NCBI GenBank assembly: GCA_964030785.1
Contig: OZ034971.1
Location: forward strand, 36,441,804-36,505,803
DNA from: Siderastrea siderea
Taxonomy: Eukaryota > Cnidaria > Anthozoa > Scleractinia > Rhizangiidae
Length of the DNA: 64,000 bases
Direction: 5' to 3'
In this document: one piece after another, positions 13,401 through 23,447 of the stretch
How positions within the stretch are numbered: position 1 is the first letter of the stretch
Layout of the letters: the number at the start of each line of letters is the position of its first letter
Translations under genes and position numbers: made by a program
Notes under the pieces: model-generated
What the model saw: the letters and a program-made list of their open reading frames with translations, nothing else
Database searches by the model: none
Told to the model about the DNA's origin: nothing

Positions 13401-16400
13401 AAACAACACTCACTTCGCTGTTTCCCTTTAATGCTGGCATCTTTTGTAACATTGGTATGAGTTTACTTCCTTTACTACACGTTCCCTCTGAAACATCACA
13501 GGTGTATCCATTTGGGCAGCAATGCTCTCCATCACTACAGCAAACTGCGTTTGGTAAAGGGCAGCAACCCCACTGTCCTGAAGAAAGTTTACAGCATGTA
13601 TTCCCATCTGGGCATTCTGACTGGCCACCAGGACAAACAACACCCACTTTGCTGTTTCTCTTTGATGCTCGCGTCTTCTGCAACATCGGTATAAGTGTTC
13701 TTCCTTTAGTACATGTTCCCTCTGAAACATCACAAGTGTATCCATTTGGGCAGCAATGCACTCCATCACTACAGCAAACAGCTTTTGGTAAAGGACAACA
13801 ACCCCACTGTCCTGATGAAAGTTTACAGCAGGTATTCCCATCTGGGCACTCAGACTGGCCATCAGGACAAACGATGCTCACTTGGCTTTTCCTCTGTAAC
13901 GCTGGTATCTTCTCTAACATTGGTATGAGTTTACTTCCTTTACTACACGTTCCAGCTGAAACATCACAAGTGTATCCGTTTGGGCAGCAATGCTCTCCAT
14001 CACTACAGCAAACTGCGCTTGGAAGTGGACAACAACCCCACTGCCCTGAAGAAAGTTTACAGCAAGTATTCCCATCCGGGCACTCAGACTGGCCATCAGG
14101 ACAAACAACACCCACTTTGCTGTTTCTCTTTGATGCTTGCGTCTTCTGCAACATCGGTATAAGTGTTCTTCCTTTACTACATGTTCCCTCTGAAACATCA
14201 CAAGTGTATCCATTTGGGCAGCAATGCACTCCATCACTACAGCAAACAGCTTTTGGTAAAGGACAACAACCCCACTGTCCTGATGAAAGTTTACAGCAGG
14301 TATTCCCATCTGGGCACTCAGACTGGCCATCAGGACAAACGATGCTCACTTGGCTTTTCCTCTGTAACGCTGGTATCTTCTCTAACATTGGTATGAGTTT
14401 ACTTCCTTTACTACACGTTCCAGCTGAAACATCACAAGTGTATCCGTTTGGGCAGCAATGCTCTCCATCACTACAGCAAACTGCGCTTGGAAGTGGACAA
14501 CAACCCCACTGCCCTGAAGAAAGTTTACAGCAAGTATTCCCATCCGGGCACTCAGACTGGCCATCAGGACAAACAACATTACCTTCGCTGACTCCCTTTG
14601 ATGCTGGCATCTTCTGTAACATTGGTATAAGTTTACTTCCTTTACTGCAGGTTCCCGCTGAAACATTACAGGTGTATCCATTTGGACAGCAATGCACTCC
14701 ATCACTACAGCAAACCGCGTTTGGTAAGGGACAACAACCCCACTGTCCTGAAGAAAGTTTACAGCATGTATTCCCATCTGGGCATTCTGACTGGCCACCA
14801 GGACAAACAACACCCACTTTGCTGTTTCTCTTTGATGCTTGCGTCTTCTGCAACATCGGTATAAGTGTTCTTCCTTTACTACATGTTCCCTCTGAAACAT
14901 CACAAGTGTATCCATTTGGGCAGCAATGCACTCCATCACTACAGCAAACAGCTTTTGGTAAAGGACAACAACCCCACTGTCCTGATGAAAGTTTACAGCA
15001 GGTATTCCCATCTGGGCACTCAGACTGGCCATCAGGACAAACGATGCTCACTTGGCTTTTCCTCTGTAACGCTGGTATCTTCTCTAACATTGGTATGAGT
15101 TTACTTCCTTTACTACACGTTCCAGCTGAAACATCACACGTGTATCCGTTTGGGCAGCAATGCTCTCCATCACTACAGCAAACTGCGCTTGGAAGTGGAC
15201 AACAACCCCACTGCCCTGAAGAAAGTTTACAGCAAGTATTCCCATCTGGGCACTCAGACTGGCCATCAGGACAAACAACATTACCTTCGCTGACTCCCTT
15301 TGATGCTGGCATCTTCTGTAACATTGGTATAAGTTTACTTCCTTTACTGCAGGTTCCCGCTGAAACGTTACAGGTGTATCCATTTGGACAGCAATGCACT
15401 CCATCACTACAGCAAACCGCGTTTGGTAAGGGACAACAACCCCACTGTCCTGAAGAAAGTTTACAGCATGTGTTGCCATCTGGGCATTCAGACTGGCCAT
15501 CAGGACAAATGACATTTTTCAACAACTTCTCTTTGGTAACCACTGACAGCTTAGGCTTCTCTACAGTGTGCAACATCCATTCCTTAGAAACTGTCTTAAG
15601 AATTAACTGAAGTAGTCTTTTCTTGCCTTTTGTTACTGTCTTGGGCGGTGTAGTGGATAGAGCCAGAACGCGGTGAGATCTTGATGAGCAAGACTTGCTA
15701 TCAGGAGAGCATGTATATCCTCGGGGACAGCAGTGTGTATGATCAGAGCAACACACAGCTTCTAGGTAGGGGCAACACTGATAGCCACCATTTGTTTTAC
15801 AGCAAGTGTACCTGAGAATTGACAATGAGTTTTCTTATCAGTGGAAGGCAGTTGGAAAACGGTGACTGCAATACAAAGGTAATTTGTAGCAACTACAAAT
15901 TACGTCCTTGCTCCGAGGGTTTTTCTCCGGGTTTTCCGGTTTTCCTCCCTCCATAAAAACCAACATTTCCAAATTCCAATTCCACCTGCTTGTTAAGCGC
16001 ATTTGATTATATTCATGTAGAAAATGCGCTATATAAGTTCTAAATTATTATTAATTATTATTGTCACTATTACTGTGTGACTATATTGGTATACTAAAAC
16101 TTTAAGTCTCAATAGTGACATGCATCTAATTTCTCCTTACAATGTCACCAATTCATGAGACGAACAGGTCATGAGAAAACAGGAAATGGTCACCAAAGAT
16201 AAAACGTCTTGATGTTCAATGTAATTATCACAACCAACTAGAACAATAAGAAATGCACGGAGAACGGTGAGGAGAGCATGCATGTTGATACTGGGGCTCA
16301 ACGAGTTGCCATTGTTGTATCATAATCATTATGATACACCTAGCCTGTATAACAGGCGTTTTCACCTCCTCATGTCTCACACAAAACAAAGAAAATGCCT

Positions 16401-19400
16401 CCCTGGGTTCAATTATGCCTGTTATGCAAACTATGGTACACCTGATCAATCTCTGTCAAGTAAAATATGTCACAAGTCTAGAGTCGGGGCAACTACACGT
16501 TTGTCGTTTTAGTCTCGACTTGCATGTGACGAGAAACCATAGACAGCTGTTAGGTATTCACTCACTATACCAAGTGTGGTGTGGTTAATATTTCCAAGCA
16601 AGGGTGGTTAGGTATCACAAGTATTATGATCAGAAACATTTGAGTTGGTGGTGAGTATTGTTACACATACAGAAATGTCAAAAAGTACATCAGTCGGTCA
16701 CATGTAACAAACAAATGCTACAATTTTAGATTGCACCACCAGCATGCAACAAAAGTTTCCCCACCCCCAAAATATTAACACCACACACATAGTTTCTTGT
16801 ACTAGCCAAAATAAATTTAAGGCTGTCCTTTTCATCTGCTCTGCAAAATAAGAATATTTTGCCTTATTCAAGGTGTTAAAACCTTCCTCGGTGTCCTCAA
16901 ACTTATTCATGCTTTAACGTATTGAAGAAATGCTGTGGATAACCCTGAAATAAGAATTTTTTTATCGGATCTATCCAGTTCATGTATCCCTTCTCATATG
17001 GCTATTCTGTTGTTTCAGAATTCACGAATGATCATTTATACTTTGACTTCAACTGTACATGTTATTATTTTGCTTTTCACTTGCCGAAATGGCTGGTAAA
17101 AATGCAAAATCCTATACCCAAACCTGAATGATTAACAGTCTGACTAGCCGGAATTGCACGTGCAATAAATGTACATGTGAGTGTTGTTACTTGATTTTGT
17201 GCACTCCATAGACACAGTTTTCTTTAAAACTGAACAACCTTACTGTTCACAATTACTTTGCTACTCATTCTCATCATGATGCAGTTGAACTCCTCCCAAA
17301 ATAGGCAAGAAATATTGTGGTACTTCAATGCATGCTCTCCTCAATTGTTTACGAAAGTCTACGAGCTTGCACGTATGACACAATGAAGTGTACCTGTCAG
17401 GGCAAGCAAACTTCTGGTTGCATTTGACAACTTTCTTTGTAAGCGGGGTCAGCACTGCTGCAGGATAATCCAGCTTGGTTTCTTGGCACACACCCTCGTC
17501 ACAAGAGTATCCAGAAGGACAGCAATGAAACTGGTCGCCATCAGGTGCAGAACAGCAGGAGTGGTCTGATGGGCACTGGCCTTCACCACCTGGGCAAACA
17601 ACGGCAACTTCTGAAGCAGCTTCATTCTGAATAGAAATTCAAATAAAGGATGAGTTTACCTCATATACACTGTAGGACCTAAGTCGCAGTTTTCACATAT
17701 CACTTGCCATCACTATCATCATCTTCACTACCACCACCATCACTACTACGTGCACCAATATCCCCATTAATACCATCATGATGTCATTGTCATCTTTTCA
17801 TCTTCACAGCCATGGCCAACATCATTGACATTGTCATCATCCTTGTCCCATGGTGGATAAGGCCATTTTACTCATTGTATGCCTTAAATTGGCTTAAGAA
17901 AGTTTCAAATCCATAGCCTGTGAACAGGTTTATAAGTAGAAGGAGGACAAAAAATTGGAAAGCTGAGCAAGTGGTACAGGGCTTGCAGAGGAGATGGGGA
18001 TTGTAGATGTTGTATCATGAGGGCCATTTTTCCTCCTTGTGCGATGCATCAACACCTCCATCACTTCCATATTCCTCATTTGCAGGCACGTTTTCCTTAA
18101 TGTGGTATCAAACAATTGTGGCTTCAAAGGAAAGTCCACCCCCCTTCTCCCCCCCCCATCCTCTGCACTAGGCTTGCTGTGCTACCATAATAAATTTTTC
18201 TTGCATCCTACTCTTTACTAAGGAGCATGATATCTAGGCTAAGATATGTAACTGTAGAGTCAAATGTATTCATATACCAAGTCAACCAGATTGATCAACT
18301 AATCAGAACATCCTCTAGATACCTACATGTACTGTACATGTTCACTTTTGCAACAACCATTTTTTTTATCCCCTGCCAAAATGCTAGAGCTTTAGATGAG
18401 AAGACTTGGTTACCAAATCATTTTCAACAACTTTCAGTTTCAAATTCTCTGTCTTCTAGGAAATGTTTGATCAAGACTATTGTGCATCTTTCATCTACAC
18501 TCATGTTCAACTAAGAACGGTTCAAGAGGGTTTTTAGTGTCCATTGCTTGACTTGTACATGTACAATGTAAATATGCGATAAGTTATTCCTTGTATGAGG
18601 AAATAGTTGTTAAGTGAAGGCAACTAGAAAACACAGTTTAAAGGTTTTTAAATGTGAACTACATGTACATGTAACAAAAGATAGGCAACATTTGATATAC
18701 ACTGTAGATGAAGTACATGGAGGCAAACATTGCTGGCAAGAAAAATTTCCACAAAATCTTGGGCACTGTTTTGGTGTTGCTCAGAGCCTGGTCTGCCTAT
18801 GCAGGGGTCTATGACAACCCGAAATTATCACTCAAAGAAAAAGGCAAGACTTTTCAGCCTAAAGTTTAAGTGGCCCAATCAGCTAGAGCTTAAACCAACC
18901 TTGTGATAATTCTATGAGAGTATTGCTACCCCTCCCCAGCTGAGTAGGAAACTAGACCATGGCGGAGTTACCACTGGAGACAAAACAATAATATTAAAAA
19001 AAATATGGAAATGCAAAGACTAACCAGTATGATTAAAACAATGACACTGCAATCTTCTGATCAGAAGTCAAACTTGCCATCCTCAAAGGTCCAACTAATA
19101 CTATTTGTAACTAAAGTTATTTAATGCTAAATATCACACCACAACACCCCTCTTAAGAGAAAGGGTTAAACGGGATAAGCATGTACTGGAGTTGGTTTTG
19201 CCAAAAACTAGCCCCCTATCTCAAAGACATCCTTCTACACATCACAAGTGACTCAACAACCTTCTGATCAGAAGTCCAACTCACTAACCATTACACCACT
19301 GCACCCCCGTTAGGAGAAAGGGTTACACACAACAAGCACTTACTGAAGTTGGCTTTGCAGGGATTTTCTCCAACAAGGGCACAGACTTGCTTCCCACATT

Positions 19401-19631
19401 GCAGACACCTTTCTTCACATCACAGGTGTATCCATATGGGCAACAGTGGATGGAGTCTTCACAACAGATGGCATTTTCAATGGGACAGCAACCAAGGCTG
19501 TTGTTGCTTAGTCGGCAACAGGTGGAGCCACTGGGACAAGTTGTTTTACCATCTGGACAAAGGTTACTTTCAGCTCCACAGAAAATAACACAGCTTATGA
19601 GCAGTGTTAACACAGTAACGTACCACTCCAT
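4250..19631 (-). CDS. Multi-granulin (progranulin-like) precursor, five coding exons
   Basis: Gene-level entry. Coding exons on the minus strand are 19344-19631, 17394-17626, 9507-15811, 5137-5290 and 4250-4424. The junction phases are 0, 2, 1 and 2, and the total of 7155 nt gives 2384 residues plus a stop. The product is secreted: there is a signal peptide at the N-terminus, followed by about 30 cysteine-rich granulin modules (pattern C-x5-6-C-x5-CC-x8-CC-x6-CC-x5-CC-x4-C-x5-6-C). Most modules are separated by linkers of about 25 residues of the form [14 protein letters not shown]. Known granulin precursors are cleaved to growth-factor-like or lysosomal granulin peptides; vertebrate progranulin has about 7.5 modules, so this one is exceptionally long. 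The first ATG directly follows a splice acceptor (TTTTTGTTCACAG), so a non-coding first exon should lie above 19.6 kb; I did not locate it. The main uncertainty is the 9507/5290 junction, where a small exon may be missing. Confidence 0.85.
4838..4867. repeat. Poly-C tract in granulin intron
   Basis: A run of about 16 C with short flanking C/T sequence (CCTCCCCCCC...), located between the last two granulin exons. Confidence 0.8.
5137..5290 (-). CDS. Granulin precursor exon 4: most of the last granulin module
   Basis: 154 nt; acceptor TATATAG, donor TACAG|GTAACG. It reads (D)[21 protein letters not shown], then [18 protein letters not shown] and [11 protein letters not shown]. Ten of the twelve granulin cysteines are here and the rest are in the following exon. 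Entry at phase 1 fits the 9507 donor, giving a GAT codon. The result is an unusually short join ([14 protein letters not shown]), so an intervening small exon supplying the missing cysteine and linker is possible. Confidence 0.8.
5946..7215. mobile_element. TIR transposon, 1270 bp, 9-bp target duplication (Mutator-like size)
   Basis: Terminal inverted repeats of about 68 bp begin CAACCTCGTTCCCAGGGTC. The right end is the inverted copy with a few mismatches, reading to GGCTGGTCACGTG. The 9-bp GAACTCTGG lies immediately outside both ends (5937-5945 and 7216-7224), a clear target site duplication. Nine base pairs is typical of Mutator-like elements. The interior has a minus-strand 102-residue open frame (about 6842-7150) that I do not recognise, so the element is probably non-autonomous. 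The same termini occur at 58432-59000. Confidence 0.88.
7443..8024. mobile_element. MITE with TTAA target duplication, ~582 bp
   Basis: The ends GGACGTTCGCGC and its inverted copy GCGCGAACGTCC are each bordered by TTAA (7439-7442 and 8025-8028). A TTAA target is typical of piggyBac- or Kolobok-type transposition. The terminal repeat is only about 13 bp. The interior is A/T-rich without a transposase frame. Confidence 0.8.
8290..8527 (-). repeat. tRNA-derived SINE (minus orientation)
   Basis: Read on the minus strand it begins near GCCGAGAGGTTTAGGGTGC, an A-box-like type II tRNA start. It continues through GGATTTCAATTCGG to a B-box-like TTTCAAATCCC, then a tail with AGTTCAACTCCTCGGCC and CCAACTGGTCTGCCTCC. 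This layout and wording is that of a tRNA-derived SINE. I recall similar elements in cnidarian genomes, without a search. Confidence 0.7.
8779..8880 (-). repeat. Fragment of TTAA MITE family (AGTGACAAGCATCTAATTTC)
   Basis: TTGTGAGGAGAAATTGAATG and neighbouring sequence match the inverted end of the ~208-bp family seen complete at 34987-35194. Two half-copies lie close together. Confidence 0.5.
9507..15811 (-). CDS. Granulin precursor giant exon: about 26 tandem granulin modules
   Basis: A 6305-nt uninterrupted exon; acceptor AATTCTCAG, donor CAAG|GTTAGT. It completes the module begun in exon 2 and then encodes modules of about 78 residues (234 bp). Each has 12 cysteines, typically [15 protein letters not shown], then [18 protein letters not shown], then [13 protein letters not shown], then a linker ending KLIPMLxKxPA. 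Neighbouring copies are nearly identical. Divergent modules occur near 12.24-12.48 kb ([20 protein letters not shown]), 11.1-11.3 kb ([15 protein letters not shown]) and in the last three modules toward 9.5 kb. Several linkers contain KR or RK pairs that could be convertase sites. Long open frames on the opposite strand are a by-product of the cysteine-rich repeats. The last module lacks its final cysteine at the exon end. Confidence 0.92.
15895..16065 (+). repeat. Retroposon 3' tail
   Basis: GGTTTTCCGGTTTTCCTCC followed by AAATGCGCTATATAAGTT and an ATT-rich tail. This is the usual look of a SINE or LINE 3' end in invertebrate genomes. No 5' part was recognised. Confidence 0.55.
16101..16312. 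mobile_element. Degraded MITE, same family as 34987-35194
   Basis: AAGTCTCAATAGTGACATGC, then CATCTAATTTCTCC, an inner region with ACAGGTCATGAGAA, GGAAATGGTCACCAAA and AAATGCACGG, and a right end TGATACTGGGGCTCA. All match the complete copy in order. The TTAA borders have decayed. Confidence 0.65.
17394..17626 (-). CDS. Granulin precursor exon 2: shortened granulin plus start of the next module
   Basis: Acceptor CTATTCAG and donor GACAG|GTACAC, 233 nt, entering at phase 0 and leaving at phase 2. It starts [10 protein letters not shown] and encodes [35 protein letters not shown] and VC. This granulin lacks the central segment containing two CC pairs. After a linker ([14 protein letters not shown]) it begins a normal module, [10 protein letters not shown], whose remainder is the first codons of the next exon ([14 protein letters not shown]). 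Confidence 0.82.
17627..19343 (-). other. Granulin intron 1 (coding side)
   Basis: Holds a CAT/ACC-rich simple repeat (about 17700-17840), unremarkable A/T-rich sequence, and near its upstream end two tandem tRNA-like SINE pieces (about 19040-19320). The pieces carry a partial duplicate of the exon 1 donor region (AGAAAGGGTT...GTTGGTTTTGCC at about 19158-19207). Confidence 0.6.
19040..19320 (-). repeat. tRNA-like SINE pieces, two tandem copies
   Basis: On the minus strand, GGGGGTGCAGTGGTGTAATG runs into GTTAGTGAGTTGGACTTCTG and ATCAGAAGGTTGTTGAGTC, which are A-box- and B-box-like tRNA motifs. A second, more decayed ACTTCTGATCAGAAG copy lies at about 19050-19075. Confidence 0.55.
19344..19631 (-). 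CDS. Granulin precursor exon 1 (coding): signal peptide and first granulin
   Basis: 96 codons starting [19 protein letters not shown]. This is a signal peptide with probable cleavage near the CGA/E stretch. One complete 12-Cys granulin ([11 protein letters not shown] through KKGVC) and the linker [18 protein letters not shown] follow. The acceptor TTCACAG abuts the ATG and the donor is TTCA|GTAAGT at phase 0. The upstream in-frame extension is intron or 5' UTR, not protein. Confidence 0.88.
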
Positions 19632-21880
19632 CTGTGAACAAAAATAAATGTGGATGCAAAGATGTTTGAATAAACATATGAACAGACATAGAAAAGAATA
19701 TTGAGTGAACCAACAAACCAATGAATGAACGAATGAACTAACAAATGAAAGAATGAATGGAAGAACAAATAAACCAACACCCTTAATAATAACAAGCAGA
19801 CATTAAAGGTGCCCATTCCCAGTTCTTAGGCAGGAACATTGGTATGAACATAGCATTTTGTTGGTGCCCAAGCAAAACTCTGGGAACCGAGCTCAGGCAC
19901 AGGGACTTCCTTCTTGAACAGTAAACAAAAACACAGAAATTACAAATAGCAAACTGTGTGGCAAACCAATTATATTAACCTACTATGCGAGTGTGAACAT
20001 GCTCAGTCCAGGGCACTAGGGTGTCTGAACAATGCCCATGTCTGTGCCGGGGGGCAATGCCCCAGAACAGGCACCTAGCTCGAGCGGGACCAAAGCGAAA
20101 CTTTTTCATCTGAAATTTTCTTTTTAAACTGGGATTGCAGCTAATCTACAAGACCACCACAAAACAGTTCCTTAAATTCCTTTGAAGAAAGTCCACTCCA
20201 GTCCAGTTCCTTTCCTTCCAATCACTTCCCTAGTTTCATAATGATATACATAATAATAATCATAATATATGTACGTACCTACAGTACATACATACACACA
20301 CCTTTACTTACAAGTATTTAATATGCCAGGGTAATCCAGTCAGTCATAACTGACTATGTTATCAAAAGGAGCCCTGCAAACTACACTATTACAATTACAA
20401 ACTACAAATTACCTAATTATGACTAGTATGTGTTATAATAAGCGAAGAACAATACAAAAAAGTAAATGCCTAACTAGTGCAATATTTATTAATTGCCGAA
20501 AGACATACTGTATTTTCTCGATTAAATGCCGGGGGTGTTTATTTAAATCTTGGCCTCCAACACCCCTATATGAACCTGGCGTTTATTCAGGGCCCGGCAT
20601 TTATTTATTAAATCATGTTTGAGGTGCTTAGGCAAATTTAGTGTGCCAATAATGACTTTTTTTAACTGTAGACATCACACTATGTCACAATGTAATTAAG
20701 CCCTGACAGATAACGAAACATGTACTACGTGAATCAATGGTCACTCGGCAAGTTAAATGTCGTGAGTAGAAACGTAAACTTTTGGATGGCTAGGAAAAGG
20801 GGAAAAATTACAAAACTGTTAACATTACATTTAATAACCTGCAGAAAAAATAATATATTTAATCCTTATTGCAGCATGCATTGATTGAATTATCGCTGTA
20901 CACGTACAAACATGGACTATGTACCTAGGCTAGTACAATAGTTTCATTTTAATATGCCTTGGACAACTGTACATATATTGCCATATAATAAGACTAATAC
21001 ATAAGCCCACAATTAAATTTATAGGTTAGCAAATAATACTTAAGTGAAGCTTTGGAAAAATTGCTTTTCATACAATGTAGATAAGATGAAAATAAAACCT
21101 GTCATTCTTGCATACTGTACTTACTAGTGAACTGTACTTCCTGTATGGAGTATAAGATGGCAGGGCAAGAAAAGGCCTGTGTAAGATTGCCTGGGACAAG
21201 TCAGTTTTTGCTTTACCGTGCATGTGCAATTGTAGTGTCTAAACAACCAACCTACCACAATCAATCCCAATATAGATAATATTATGAAACTGATATCTTT
21301 TTACAATACAATAAATTATTATTCACATTCACTAGGCATCCTGAGTGCCCAAGAACAATTTTTGTTGCAAAACTTGCCTTTTTGCAGCAAAAGAAGAATT
21401 TTCAAGATGTATCACCCTAGAAGTTGAAAAAAATTGTTTACATAGTGAGCGAAAGCAAGCATCAACATCAGCATTTTCCGTTGTGTTGTGTATTGTCACG
21501 GCAAGTTCAAAATGCTACGGCAAGTAAAAAAAGTGGCATCCGTCCGTTTATATAAGGGACAAAGTGGTGGTTGAAAGGGTAAAAAATTATGTCTTTAAGG
21601 CAAAATCTTTCATCAAGTTTTTTTGAGGTGCAGAGTATTATTGAAAAAACTTGTATTGTATTAATGTTCAAAAGTTACAACAAGTCATTCAACCAATTTG
21701 GTCAATTCTCTCACATAAATTTTGTTTCCAAAAGTTGTACTGCATGCAACACTGGCCATTCAAAATCAACAATGACTAGCTCACAAACAATTGAGCTTCA
21801 CTACAGAATATTAATATGTGTCCATGGCACACAACAGCAATATGTACACAAATATATGCATTTTCTGCAAACATGTTATA

Positions 21881-22141
21881 CCGTATTTTCTCAATTAAAC
21901 GCCCCAGCATTTATTTCCATCTTCGCATGGTGGACCTGGTGTTTTTTTTAATCAGCAGCTTACTTGGGCCTATCACTTTTAAAGAAAGGGTCATTATTTG
22001 TTTTTCTTGGTAGCCGTGTATCAGTTGCCCTTAAATCTTAACATTATTACACAACAAATTAACGTCTGAGGGGCTTATTTACAATTCCCTCTTTATACCT
22101 GGCATTTATTTGGGCCCTGGCGTTTAACCAAGAAAATACGG
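21881..22141. mobile_element. MITE, 261 bp, TA target duplication
   Basis: The left end CCGTATTTTCTCAATTAAACG and the right end in inverted form (CCGTATTTTCTTGGTTAAACG) are bordered by TA on both sides. The interior has CAGCATTTATTT and GGCATTTATTTGGGCCCTGG. A lone half of the same family lies at about 20508-20600. Confidence 0.8.
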
Positions 22142-22165
22142 TACCCCATGTTTCAACACATAATT

Positions 22166-22302
22166 CTTGAGCTATTTGTACAGCTGTACACGTATATAAC
22201 AGTGCAGGTCAGAGATAAAGGAACCATAATAATTATGGCTCCTTTATCTCTGACCTGCACTGTAATATAAATGTACAGAGCTCTGTACAAATAGCTCAAC
22301 CC
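22166..22302. repeat. Foldback hairpin, ~137 bp
   Basis: TTGAGCTATTTGTACAG and AGTGCAGGTCAGAGATAAAG on the left arm are repeated as inverted copies on the right arm. The arms are about 65 nt with very short loop sequence (ATAATTAT) and few mismatches. Confidence 0.85.
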
Positions 22303-23065
22303 GAAGACTCCCAAGGGAAACAAGAATTGGTTTCAAAGAGAACGAAGACCATTAAATGGTTTTAGGATGTTTGCGTAAACGCTGGTTTCTGGTCAAAATC
22401 ACCAATCAGGTTCAAAACAGCCAGTCAGATGAAAAGGGTACAGGTACAGTCTACCAAAAACTCTAGCACTGGTTTGTTTTAATTAGTCATTAAATTCCTT
22501 TCTCTGCTGTGCTGACCACTGTAAAATTAAATAACTTCCCAGTACATGTACTGCCCCCCCCCCTCCCATTTTGGTCAGGATGCTAAAATTCTACATGTAA
22601 CCTCAGTCACTTCTATGTTGTCCTGAGTTGGATTTGTGTGTATGAGTTAACAAATGACACTATGATGTTGTGACTAAAGGGATGAAGACTCATTATTCAT
22701 TTAGAAAAAGTTGGTTCAAGTTGGTTAATCATTCACACAAGTTAGTGCACAAATTTTATCCAAACCCAGTTAGTTTTTTTAGTATGCATACCAGTTTTAC
22801 TCACACTTGGACAACCTCTTCACAGGAAACATTTGGGCTGGCATGGGTAAGGTATAGGCAGCGCAGTCACCAATTTTAATTCACACTAAAAAAATTTATC
22901 TGTGCTGAGCCAATTTTTTTGGTACCCATACTGTATTTATCCAAGCCATGCCCAAATTTAACAAATATAGTGTAAATGGGCCTAGGGTCTATAGTTTGTA
23001 TGCAAAATGTGTCAAGACTTTCTGCATCACATATAGTACAAACTTCATTGGGGTGTACAGCATAC

Positions 23066-23447
23066 ACTCTTTTTTTTATATATAAGAACGCCTTTTTTTG
23101 CAGCTTAGGCTGAACAGAAACTGAATGTTATTATTTTTTACACGTTTTGAGCCTAAAACGTTCTTAGCACGTTCTTAAGTTACGTGGTATAGAATTTCAG
23201 AAAACTGATATAAACGTGACCAGGAAACCTTAAAACGACCATTGTGCGCTGTATTATGTCAAATGTGATTCAACAAAAATAAATGTTGTTACTATTAGCT
23301 CGATGGAAAAACAGATGCAGAACTGAATAAAATTACTGCTTTGTCTCTTAGTCTCAGCTTGGGTACGGTCTTAGTACGTTCTTAAAATCTGGGTTAATTT
23401 CAGCCTCAACGCTCTCATAAAAAAGATTCTTATAAAAAAAAAAAGAG
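23066..23447. mobile_element. MITE, ~380 bp, ACTCTTTTTTTT ends
   Basis: Left ACTCTTTTTTTTATATATAA followed by GAACGCC...CTTAGGCTGAA is mirrored by the right end (inverted ACTCTTTTTTTTTTTATAAG, then GAGGCTGAA). Internal ACGTTCTTA motifs occur three times. Confidence 0.65.

Larger units (their letters stand above)
15812..17393 (-). other. Granulin intron 2
   Basis: Contains a retroposon 3' tail (about 15895-16065) and a degraded copy of the 34987 MITE family (about 16101-16312). The rest is A/T-rich sequence with nothing coding that I can support. Confidence 0.65.

Noticed and set aside
12800..15610. 936-residue open frame on the plus strand
   Set aside because: Antisense of the granulin repeats. 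Its repeated peptide simply mirrors the 234-bp unit, and it has no independent support.
17700..17840. CRISPR-like spacing in the CAT/ACC-rich stretch
   Set aside because: Simple sequence without regular repeats or spacers; eukaryotic DNA.
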